Source: Lunularia cruciata (lineage: Eukaryota; Streptophyta; Marchantiopsida; Lunulariales; Lunulariaceae). Taken from it: DNA of 64,000 nucleotides. The stretch lies in contig OX419758.1 of NCBI GenBank assembly GCA_948567375.1, forward strand, positions 63,951,965 through 64,015,964, read 5' to 3'. Every line of letters starts with the position of its first letter. Position 1 is the stretch's first letter. The notes beneath the pieces were generated by a model that was not told the DNA's origin, made no database searches, and saw only the letters and a program-made list of their open reading frames with translations. This document shows, in pieces, positions 36,853-46,279 of this stretch. The translations under genes and the position numbers were made by a program.

Positions 36853-37260
36853 GTGTTCAGAGTTGCAGGCCCTTCCCAGCAGATTCGGAAACTTAGCCAA
36901 CTTGGAACGGCTAAGTTTATGTCGGTGTGGGAAACTGCAATCATCGCCGGAATCATTCGAGCAACTTCGCTGCAATCCACTCTTCCACTGGTTAAGGTGA
37001 GACTTACTCATGGATGGGCATAAATTAACTTTGCAATTCCTGTAATGGCTATCTTGGCGTGATAAAGTGCCGGCCATTTTGCAGTGGGAAACCAAGTTGT
37101 GGCGGGGTCCAGAACCGCCGTAATTGCCTGGTCCATTTGAAGAACTCCTTCACCTAATCTGAAAGTGTACGACTGCTCAAAGTTGCAAGGCCTCCTCTAA
37201 AATTTAGGCGGATCAGCCAAACTGGACCAACTAGGATTCAGACTTTGGCCTAACTTCCAA
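36853..37260 (+). pseudogene. LRR remnant of a second HNL gene
   Basis: Bases 36,853-36,968 match the 144-bp LRR unit of the HNL gene (GTTGCAGGCCCTTCCCAGCA, TTAGCCAACTTGGAACGGCT, GAAACTGCAATCATCGCCGG). A weaker second trace lies near 37,168-37,245. Frames are disrupted. No NB-ARC or hydrolase part is present upstream; the dioxygenase pseudogene is there instead. The fragment is followed by the duplicated HNL 3' flank, so it is the surviving end of a duplicated receptor gene. Confidence 0.85.
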
Positions 37261-37351
37261 TGAAACGAGTTCCAACTGTCTACATTTAATCAATGCTTCT
37301 CTGGTATCAAGATACTACCAGTGAATATTTAGCGTATTGCCAAATTGTTTG

Positions 37352-38235
37352 GATGCTACGATTACTTGTAACATCTATATAATTGATAAGTCTTTCCAGA
37401 ATGGATCGTAAACTTGCACAATCATTCCCCTGCACTACAACGTTATCAATCGTTGTTCCTGGGATCGATAGAGAATAATATAGAAATCAAAATAGCCCTG
37501 AAAGAAACTTTAAGTTGATTAATAAGCTCCAACACTAAGAGCCTTGTATGAGATGCAGCGCTCAAGAGACTCACTAGTGAAAATCATTAATATGTTTATG
37601 TGATAGGTGATAGACGAAGATTGATCATTGCAATGCTGTATAATTCATAACCTGACGTACATATTAACTAAAAGTGGAAACGCTGGGTATCCTACGAGGT
37701 TGTGGATGGTGACCTGCAGTTGAGTCTCCTCGCAATAACATAATTCTGGCATAATACCTTTAGTCTCGTCTGTAAAGCATGCTATTTTGAAATCTTATGG
37801 CTGCGCAGATACGTCTATCGATATGAATCGTATGCTGAATGTTTTCGCAGCAAAAGTATGGTTAATTGTGTCCGAGATGCGCACTATATGCATCTAATGT
37901 AACAAACAGACTATGTATCAATAGAGTTGGAATTAATCAACTTGTCAGGGATGTGAAGAAATCTTAGACGGTGGCCTAAATATTGGAAACTAAACCAAAA
38001 AGAAAAACATATATGAATTGCAACTAAAACCAGATGAATATTAGAAGCCAAGATCCGGAACAGCTTGAGTTTAACGTAGAGAAACCGTTGAATTTAACGT
38101 TACCTACTTTGCCTAAAATTCTTATGAAGTTGAAAAAAAATTTGTCTCTACTTTCAACACATTTTTACACTAATGAACAGCAGTTGATCCCAGTGCAGGA
38201 TTACAAATTAGGAATTGACCATATTTTACATATAA
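37352..38235 (+). repeat. Duplicated HNL 3' flank, copy 2
   Basis: Counterpart of 28,937-29,830, diverged by many substitutions and small indels. It contains a 68-codon open frame (38,034-38,240) that is not conserved in copy 1, so that frame is unlikely to be a gene. Confidence 0.85.
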
Positions 38236-39633
38236 GATAAAGGGGACACGTTAATAATGAAAATATAATTAAAAACTGGACATGAATAACTATAGAGCGA
38301 TGTTAAGTAAATATATAGAATTCTTAAAATATAGTAATAATTATATTAATTATTTGTTTGCTTGGTTTTGTGTATATATTACAATTTGGTGTCCTGTTTG
38401 TGGACAAAGACTACTCTTGTTTATCATGCCTTGTAGTTGGATTGATTTCAAATGTCACGGGTCACCAAACATCCAAATACAGGAAATGTCTTCCACTTTA
38501 TTTTCCTACACCCAAAGGCAACCCGGGAACTTTGTAGCCAGACAGAACACAACCGTGCAACATGCCCACATAACCCAGTTATTTATATAATTATTCCTGT
38601 ACTGTTTTTTAAAGATTTGTATGTTTATTTAACATTCTCTAGTTATAAGAGAAATAAAAGAATGTGCAGCAACCGACAAAAGACTCCTGAACTTCCATGG
38701 ATGTCTCATCATACACCTGTGAACTTGTAAGGGACGACATTATCACATATCAACACGGTCCGGGAGGAGATCGAAGTCAACACTAACGAGAACTTCTACC
38801 AGATCCATCGCAAGCAGTGGCGAATGAAACTCATTTAAAGATTGTGTGCTCCATGCTCTTTAATAACTGCGACTTGACTGTACTGTTCTATAGTACACAA
38901 ACCTGCCGTACACCAGTTTTAAGTTCAAAGTCGAAGGTTTCATCCAATGTTTTGGCATGGTGTCATAGCGATGTCCATTCCGACGAACTTTGCCATCAAA
39001 GACAATGTTCGTTGTGACGGAGGAAGGTTATCGACACCGTGTAACAACCTATAATTAGATTTGATCAAATTATTAACACTTTGGTGTTAAGAACTTGTTA
39101 AAAACGGTATGCGTTATGGCCGATGTTGGAAACTAAACGCGCGCATGAGCTACACAAAGACGACTTTTACAAGCCAGCAACCAACTGCAATTGCAGAGCA
39201 TGTCGACACTTCTAAGTTCATAACCGGACGAAATTATACCAACTTTCGAAGCAGCAGATTATCTAACGGCGAGAAAAAGTATCCAGCTCTGCTAAGAAGG
39301 TGAATGGTGCCATCTTTTTTGAGTCTCAGCTCAACATTCAGAAACAAATTTGATTTAATGTCTGCCATGACATATAACAAAAGTAACCATCCATTTTCAC
39401 GTTTCTTTCTCAAAAGAAAACATTTTGGCAACGAGTAGTACTTTTCAAACATCAAGCATCTTGTTCTTAATAAGGGGCGCAAGCACCTTTCCTCTTTGTA
39501 TCTCAAGAATAGATCTATCTAAACGAGAGGAAACATTGATAATCCAGCTGTACCTTCCTTTCAACAAGTTTGAAGAGTATGTACAAATGAACAGGAAAAC
39601 ATCCGACATAATGCATATGCTCAGTCCAAACTT
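38236..39633. other. Intergenic DNA, no gene recognised
   Basis: Frames up to about 100 codons (38,282-38,730) overlap one another and show no domain. Some sequence near 38,760-39,020 looks weakly coding-like but could not be assigned to a family or given exon boundaries. Confidence 0.35.
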
Positions 39634-39947
39634 GATTTCCTGTGTATAAGCAAGGTGTGTGATTCCTGAGTTCGTTCGGACTCTATTCTACACTGACGAT
39701 TTTGCCCATTAGAGCTTTGAGTGTGTGGATCCTTCTCTTACTAAGCTTAAGAAGACAGGAAAGCTAGATTCTGCAGGATAGTTACGACGAAACATGATTT
39801 CCTGTGACTAAGCCAGGTGTCCGATTCCTGAGTTTGTTCAGATTTTATTCTTCACGGACGATCTTGCAAACTAGAGCTTTAAGTGTGGGTCTTTTTCTTA
39901 CTAGGATCGTAGGAAGACAGGATTCTGCAGAATAGTTACGTCTTGCC
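39634..39947 (+). repeat. 162-bp tandem duplication
   Basis: Units begin at 39,634 and 39,796, each with GATTTCCTGTG, GATTCCTGAGTT, TAGAGCTTT, GGAAGACAGGA-like sequence and GATTCTGCAG. Divergence is moderate. No gene evident. Confidence 0.85.
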
Positions 39948-40311
39948 AGTAATGGGCAAGTCTAGGTTGCTTAAAATCTACTGTAATGCTCCTTTTGTCA
40001 TGTTGTTGCATCATTCAGGACGGCACTGAAGTCTCTAATCTGACTTTATAAATTACTTGGTTAAGAAGCATTCGCAGAACAGTGCCTCTAGAATTGGTCT
40101 CCTGTCTTGAAGGAAGAGCTACAATTCTCCGTAGCACATTCCAGCTCTTGAAGCCCACCACTTCTTCAAAGGTTGATCGTGTCAACTCTGATCACTCGAG
40201 AGAGAACTCAGCTATGGAGCCCACAGCTGATTCAAGTTTCACAACTAAAAGTCTTAAATAACACGAAACTAAAACTACGCGTCATCCTTACTTGAGGTGG
40301 TACGATCTTAC

Positions 40312-41418
40312 ATTTCCCCACATAGAGAAGCTTCCGTCCCACTCAGGATGCGCTTCTGGATCGAAGAAGAACTGGTGCCATGGATATGGAACATCCAATT
40401 CAGAATTGACCACCTGCTGCTAAAGGAGAAGTTCGACAGCTAGAGAAATTGAGCACCGCAACCTGAAAAACTTACAGTGTGCATTATGACACGGAGGACA
40501 GTTCCTGGCAATTTCACTCAACAACTCATGACGGAAAAAATAGCACTGGGTATTAGGATGTTACACGACCCCGGCCCGGTGTTGTCACGGCCCTCGTCAA
40601 TAGTGGGGCCAACAGGCTCCGCACGATAGAATGAGCATCCATCCATGAGCCCTTGACTAACTAGGCTCCGCTCAAGCACATCACCACATCAACTCCTGCA
40701 GCAGAGCAGCACACAACAACGTCCTCAGCTCATCTCTACACAGTTCTCTTCAACCATATGCCCGCTTTTTTAGTTGTTTTGCAGCCTCTGTGAGTGAAAA
40801 GATACAGTAAGAAGCTCTTCTTAAATTCTCTAGTCATGCTCGGTATATTGTTCCCGACAAGGATAGTCAGTAAGGTTATGACTTCAAATTTTCTGCAAGC
40901 ATGTTTTAAATGCAGTCCAAGATATACTGGTAGGATAGGAAAATAGACTCCTTCCCAGAACTAACCTTCATGTAGTTGACAGATTTGGAAGCGATATCCC
41001 CCGCAAGTTTCACCGTAACATCCTGCGCAAAGTCGAAGATAATCAAACTTTGTTGCGAGACAGGTCATGAACATCACAGAAAACAGAGACGCTCACTACG
41101 AGTACGGAGTACGTAGTAACGAGGGGGCGTATTCGACAACTATATTGAGTCAATGATCATTGAATGGAAACACCGAAATCTAGTTTATGGCCTACAAATC
41201 ATACGCCTTCATCTAAAGAAACCAGAAAGAGAGCGCAGCAGGAAAACAGGTCTTCATACTCCGAATTTGGTAGAGAAGACCAAATATTCCTTCTGTGACT
41301 GGCGAGCATCTGCGTACACCAAAAAAGAAGGCCGATCAAACGACTTCATGGATTGCACTTTGATATCAGCACTGTTAGAATTGATCCCCTCTTTCAGTGG
41401 GATACCCTTGGTTTCCAA
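40312..41418 (-). CDS. Unrecognised gene fragment, three coding-like exons
   Basis: Three minus-strand exons have good splice sites and are all phase 0. Exon a, 41,418-41,260 (53 codons), ends TKFG before GTATGA. Exon b, 41,022-40,966 (19 codons, DVTVKLAGDIASKSVNYMK), lies between TTTGCGCAG and GTTAGT. Exon c, 40,413-40,312 (34 codons), contains SELDVPYPWHQFFFDPEAHP and ends before GTAAGA. I do not recognise the protein. A possible first exon with ATG at 41,839 (MSSKRSAIKSFT) and downstream coding-like sequence at 40,040-40,200 could not be joined to these in frame, so the gene is incomplete as read and may be a pseudogene. Confidence 0.45.
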
Positions 41419-41839
41419 CTGCTCATACATTTGGTAAAAGTATATTTGGTATAAACTCATTTAGTGCCAACTTTGAGTCTCATTCTGGACTCTTCAACTC
41501 CTGGCCAGGTTCGCGTTTTTCTAATATTGGTACACAGAATTGTCATTTCATTTCGAGCAGTTGTGGTTCAGCCAGTCCCCTAGGAAGGAAACCCCGGAGA
41601 AAACAGCCGCAACCGAATGTATGCAAATTGGAAGTAAGTACCATCGTTTGGGAACCCGGATCTAAAATTTTAAACATGACCTCTCGAATTTGAGCGAAAC
41701 CTTAGAGGAAATCTTCTGCAGATTTCCGCAAATGAAAGCATCGGATCAATCAATTAATCAATCCATGACCCAAGAACTTGAAATAGAGATGTTTATTTTC
41801 ACCTGTGAAACTTTTGATCGCACTCCGTTTGGACGACAT

Positions 41840-42147
41840 CCCCGAATAATCTACAAATGCATCCTCGCGTGATCCGGTGTCAGCAACGCAACGCAAACAT
41901 CAGAGTCAGAGTAAACCCCAATCGTCTTCCTCCCCGCGATTTCTCCATCTTCAACAAGACTTCTTCTCCGCTCTCCACAGCAGCTCTGCTCCCGTGAAGC
42001 ACATCGATCGAAACCACCAGTGCTTGTGTTGCATCGTGGTTTTGCTGAAACAGCCTTGTAAACCGCCAGGGAAGGAAGGATACGGACACATCAGCCTGAG
42101 TTTTGCTCAAAAACATAGTTTTGTTTACCTTTTGTCTATAAAAGGGA
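41840..42147. other. GC-richer stretch upstream of the minus-strand exons
   Basis: Overlapping frames on both strands (41,877-42,221 plus; 41,880-42,176 minus) without a recognisable domain. It could be the promoter and 5' untranslated region of the minus-strand gene. Confidence 0.3.
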
Positions 42148-42475
42148 GAAAAGGCAACCATAATGATAGAACACATGAAGGAATGGAAGACTCCGTTACA
42201 AGGGAGAGACTAAAGAGTTAGAATGGGGCTAGGCACCAGTAGAAATCAGCCATGTTATCTAAGATATCTGGTATAGCTATACAAGTCGTAAAATTTACAA
42301 ATTATTAGAACGTATGAAAAAACATCACCTGGAATGATATCGCATCTAAAATACCTCAGTTATTCATGTCACAAAGTTTACGAATTATTGAAATCTCGGT
42401 TATTCAGGTCATAAAGTCTACAAATTATTGAAACGCATGAAAAAATATCACCTCGAGTGATTGTTTTAACCATCA
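42148..42475 (-). mobile_element. LINE 3' fragment, diverged, with internal doubling
   Basis: Follows the LINE tail (AACACATGAAGGAATGGAAG, TACAAGGGAGAGAC, GGGGCTAGGCACCAGTAG, ACAAGTCGTAAAATTTAC, AAAACATCACCT), then repeats the ACAAATTATTGAAACG...ATCACCT part once more. It ends about 225 bases before the long LINE copy. Confidence 0.7.
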
Positions 42476-43029
42476 AATATATTCTCGAATTACAATAATA
42501 ATGATTTATTATAATAGTGTAATAATAATAATGTAAATACTGTCATCCCCAAGGCAAGATGTCCCCGAATTGCATCTCGAGACAAACTTCTGGCATCCCA
42601 AGACCAGACGAAGTTTGTGAACAATGACGTGAGTATGTGAACGATGACATGAGCAACACGAAAGTACACTAATATGTATTTATATTACCCCGCGGAAAAG
42701 GCGACCGTGTAGAGAACACGAAGGATGGGAAGACCCCATCAAGCCGTACAAGGGAGAGACGATAAAGGTAAAGTGGAGCTAGGGCCCAATAGAGTCCATA
42801 TGAGAAATCTGCCCTACTGCACCTAAGATATCTAAGCCATGCAAGTCGTATGGTCTACAAACAACTGGAGCATCCAAAGAAGCATCACCTAGTGTGATTG
42901 TTTTCCTATGGATTGCACCAGCCACTGCCCTCTGTAGAGCAATGGACACACGCTACCTAAAATATGCTACAAAGTATGAGAGTGAGAGTTGTACCCTTGG
43001 CACCTAACATGATAAGCTCTTGTGCACTT

Positions 43030-43260
43030 CCTAACAAATGTGTCAAACTCCATGTCCATCGCTCCATATAATTCCAAGGCTAGAGGGACAAAGGGACTCG
43101 CTGCATGCTCCTATAGTTGGAGACCTTGCAACCTACTGTTGGACTCGCTGCCCATCCAGGAGGATGGGTAATCACTCCCTCCAAAACTGTATCCCGCATT
43201 GGGTCCGTAATCACGACATTTGCTACTGTCACCTTATCATCTTAGACCAAGTATAAATCT
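43030..43260 (-). pseudogene. LINE C-terminal endonuclease-like region, copy A
   Basis: Minus-strand translation holds VVITDPMRDTV and CKVSNYRSM, in the order seen in restriction-like (PD-(D/E)xK) domains after the RT of R2-type LINEs: Asp in a short strand, then a Lys-rich helix. Copy B (56,335-56,013) shows DDQVIVVDVV, KVSKYRSM and VHLTLELYG in the same order. Frames are disrupted in both copies. Endonuclease identity is inferred from motif order only. Confidence 0.55.
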
Positions 43261-43466
43261 GCCCTGACACGTGTCATCTGCAAAGTATATGAACACTCCT
43301 TCCAAGCCAAGTATCCACTCTCTCATACCATAGCAAACACTATGTCCCTAATAGCATCATGGGTAGCTATCCTCTATCCTCCAAAAAGACACCGTGTCAT
43401 ATGGACGGTTGTTACATCTAGTGTAGAACCACACTCACAAGTGAGTAATGAAGATGCAGATGGGTG

Positions 43467-44151
43467 GACTTGTGAGCCGGCCTGTCTCTCACTTAGGATG
43501 AACCTCTGATGGCTATTATGGTAGCGCACCATGGACTAAGAAGGCAAGGAACCCAAACTCCATCATACTCCTCCAAGGCTAACACTCCAAGACTCAAGAC
43601 ATTGCTCACTAGAGAACTCAATGAGAGAGAGATAGTTGCAAATGAAAGGATGATGAGTACCTCCTCACCCCTTGTTTATATACTTGTGAAATAGTTACGT
43701 ACCAAAGTTACTAATTATCGCAGTAACTCAAGTTACTAGACTAAAAGTCAAGTAAAGTCAAAAAGTAGAAAGGAATATCCATTCACATGGGCATATTCCC
43801 CTAAGCATGTGGTCTTATCTTGACCCAACCACTAAGTCAAGGATTCCTTCACATGGGCTATCCTTGGACTAAAGAAGAATCCAAAACAAAAAGGCTTGCG
43901 GGCCCAAGAGTTCTCAACTCTTTCCTCAAAGCCAAACACCTAGGAATAATACCAAGTCAACACACTAAAATCCAAAATAATGGTGCTCATCTTTTCTACT
44001 TCCTCTAAAGTAAGGTCTCCTCTATCTTAGCTATGACTAACTTTAACTAACCATGACTAATATAGAACCATCCTTTATCTCTATATAAATAATATCTCTT
44101 AAGTACTTGTAATACCAAGCTAAATATCACAATACCACACACATGCACAAA
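43467..44151 (+). repeat. Dispersed repeat R4 inserted in the LINE (685 bp)
   Basis: LINE copy B runs straight from GATGGGTG into CACCAAACCTAGGC (near 56,519), whereas copy A has this block in between, flanked by TGGGTG on both sides (43,461-43,466 and 44,152-44,157). That gives an insertion with a 5- to 7-base target duplication. A partial second copy lies at 5,927-6,345. No coding potential; a solo LTR of an unrelated element is the likeliest nature. Confidence 0.7.
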
Positions 44152-44659
44152 TGGGTGTTACAGACCAAACCTTGGCAAACCTCATCGCTATAAAGAAAGT
44201 AATTGGTGCGAGTCAAAATGCTCTAATGCACGATCAAGCTAGGACCTAAGAGCTTGCACCCTTGCCGGAGCAAGAGCAAAGACATGCTCTAGTAGCATGA
44301 AGAATAGATGAGTCAACTAAGAGAGAATGTAGAGTATGCTCACACTATTGCTCCATCAATGTAACAATATGGAGTTTAGTGACATAGTTAGTAAGGCTAA
44401 CAAAGTAGAGAATAAGCCAAATTAGCATAGAATATTCTAAAAGTATCTATGAAACTTCTTGGGAAATTTCCCAACTAGCTTAACTTACACCCCAAGTAGG
44501 TAGCTTCTAGAAGCTTCCAACTAGCTTAGCTTGCACGCCAAGTAGGCAGTTTCTAGAAAGAAGCTTCTTGAGAAGCTTCTTGGTTAACTTGGCTTGCACT
44601 CTAAGAAAGCGGCTCAAGGAAGCTTCTTGAGAAGCTTCTCAAGAGCCTTGTATACTATC

Positions 44660-45082
44660 TGTAACAATATGGAGCTTAGTGACGAAGTTAGTCGGGCTTA
44701 CGAAGTAGAGAATAAGCCAAAATAGCCTAGAATATTCTAGAAGCATCTAAGAAGCTTCTTAGGAAGCTTCCCAACTAGCTAACTTGCGCCCTAAGCAGGT
44801 AGCTTCTAGAAGGAAGCTTCTAGAAGCTTCTAACTAGCTTAGCTTGCACGCCAAGTAGGCGGCTTCTAGAAGGAAGCTTCTTGAGAAGCTTCCTAGTTAA
44901 CTTGACTTGCACTCCAAGAAAGCGGCTCAAGGAAGCTTCTTGAGAAGCTTCAAAGGTCTTGTATGCTACCTATAAATACGAAGGCCAAAGCTCATGCTAG
45001 GCATTCGGAGTTTTCCCTCATTCAAGTGTCCCAATTTGAGTTTCCATTCTCCTATTTCTCTCCTCGGTTTCGGTCTTTTACA
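44660..45082 (+). repeat. 5' LTR of the Ty3 element
   Basis: Begins TGTAAC and ends TTTTACA. TATA-like CTATAAATAC lies near 44,970. Upstream of it the U3 region is packed with alternating GAA and TTC triplets (see the regulatory entry at 44,813). Confidence 0.95.
44813..44830. promoter_or_regulatory. Heat-shock-element-like array in the LTR
   Basis: GAAgcTTCtaGAAgcTTC is four alternating pentamers in perfect register, the consensus bound by heat-shock factor trimers. Further TTCtaGAA and GAAgcTTC pairs occur at 44,804-44,811, in the block around 44,862-44,892 and in 44,932-44,951, all upstream of the TATA-like box near 44,970. The 3' LTR repeats the array at 50,030-50,047. The solo LTR has a three-unit version at 44,505-44,517. 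Binding is inferred from sequence only; the palindromic repeats could have another origin. Confidence 0.55.
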
Positions 45083-45083
45083 T

Positions 45084-45095
45084 TGGTATCAGAGC
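45084..45095 (+). other. Primer binding site (tRNA-Met)
   Basis: TGGTATCAGAGC, complementary to the 3' end of plant initiator tRNA-Met, starts two bases after the 5' LTR. The broken copy at 60,534 has a related site at the same place. Confidence 0.93.
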
Positions 45096-45353
45096 AGGAA
45101 TGGGATGGATGGAATTTATGGACCACCAAATCCACTTCCGCCAAACCATTGGGACTTTCATGTCCAGATATTACCAAAGCATCGTTTCACACAATTCATC
45201 ACCTCACGCTTTGGGCAGGACTTTCTACATATGATCACCGTATCAGAGGAACCCTTGATACTTCCAGTTGTAACTTATGGAGAACGGTGGACGTGTTGTA
45301 TCTATGTGTTAATCAACTAGATAAATTGAGAGTAGTGGAATAGAGTAGTAGCG

Positions 45354-46253
45354 ATGGCGGCAATACCGGATGTTATCCTTGCAATGCAACAACAAATCGA
45401 GCATCTTACTCGATTGTTGGATGAACGAGACCAGCAACGACGAGAACAGATAGACAGAGCGCCAGTTCGAGATGGAGAAGATCGCATTCGATTTCCGAAA
45501 CCCAAGGTGTTTGAAGGCAAGAATCTTCCAAGCACAGTGGAGAATTTTGTGTTTGACTGTGAACGTTACTTTGAAGCCACCAATCTTCAAGACGAGCGGA
45601 AACAAATTCTCTTGGCTTCTAGCCAGTTGGATGGCATGGCAAAACTTTGGTGGCGATTCCGAGTAGAAAGAGCTGAACAACAAATTGTTACACTGATTTT
45701 GACATGGGCAGAATTCAAGGATGCAATACTTGGTCGATTTCAGACTATAAATGCCACCCGAGCTGCACGAGATAAATTGGCGGAGTTGAGGCAGATTGGC
45801 TCAGTGAGAAGCTACATCACACAAGTTCAGAATATCATCATGCAAATTCCAGATATCCAAGAAGGTGAAGTTCTGGATCGATTTGTGCGAGGATTGAAGT
45901 CACGAACCAGATTGGAGGTGACCATGCGAGAGCCACAGAACGTAGAAGAAGCCATGCAATTGGCTGAGCGTTTTGATTCCTTAGTTGCCACAACTTGGTC
46001 TCGACCTCGACCTACACAAAATCTACCCGTACCACAAGTGGAAGAACCGGTACCAATGGAGATTGATGCTATCCAACAAAGACCACTTGGCATAGCAGAT
46101 AGAGAAAGATTACGACAAAATGGAGGTTGTTTTTATTGTCGCCAGTTGGGGCATCACATTGCTGAATGTCCACTCAAGAATGGACGACCTCGACAAGTTG
46201 CCCAAGTGGAGGTTGTGGAGCGGAATGATCCGGGAAACGAGGAATCCCAGTAG
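45354..46253 (+). CDS. Ty3 gag
   Basis: 299 residues, structural protein of the virus-like particle. An N-terminal acidic/basic helical stretch is followed by the capsid-type region typical of plant retrotransposon gag (W-rich segment [15 protein letters not shown]). A CCHC zinc knuckle [14 protein letters not shown] lies at about residues 258-271 for RNA binding. The ATG at 45,354 is the first good start after the primer site. The frame looks whole. Confidence 0.93.
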   Translation: MAAIPDVILAMQQQIEHLTRLLDERDQQRREQIDRAPVRDGEDRIRFPKPKVFEGKNLPSTVENFVFDCERYFEATNLQDERKQILLASSQLDGMAKLWWRFRVERAEQQIVTLILTWAEFKDAILGRFQTINATRAARDKLAELRQIGSVRSYITQVQNIIMQIPDIQEGEVLDRFVRGLKSRTRLEVTMREPQNVEEAMQLAERFDSLVATTWSRPRPTQNLPVPQVEEPVPMEIDAIQQRPLGIADRERLRQNGGCFYCRQLGHHIAECPLKNGRPRQVAQVEVVERNDPGNEESQ

Positions 46254-46279
46254 GAGATTTTGAGCCACCTACTGGGAGC

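Noticed and set aside
38034-38240. 68-codon frame as a small gene
   Set aside because: The paralogous sequence near 29,625-29,830 does not keep the frame open.
44400-44960. A satellite of AAGCTTCTTGAGAAGCTT palindromes
   Set aside because: The palindromic units belong to LTR sequence and occur only inside LTR copies with defined ends.
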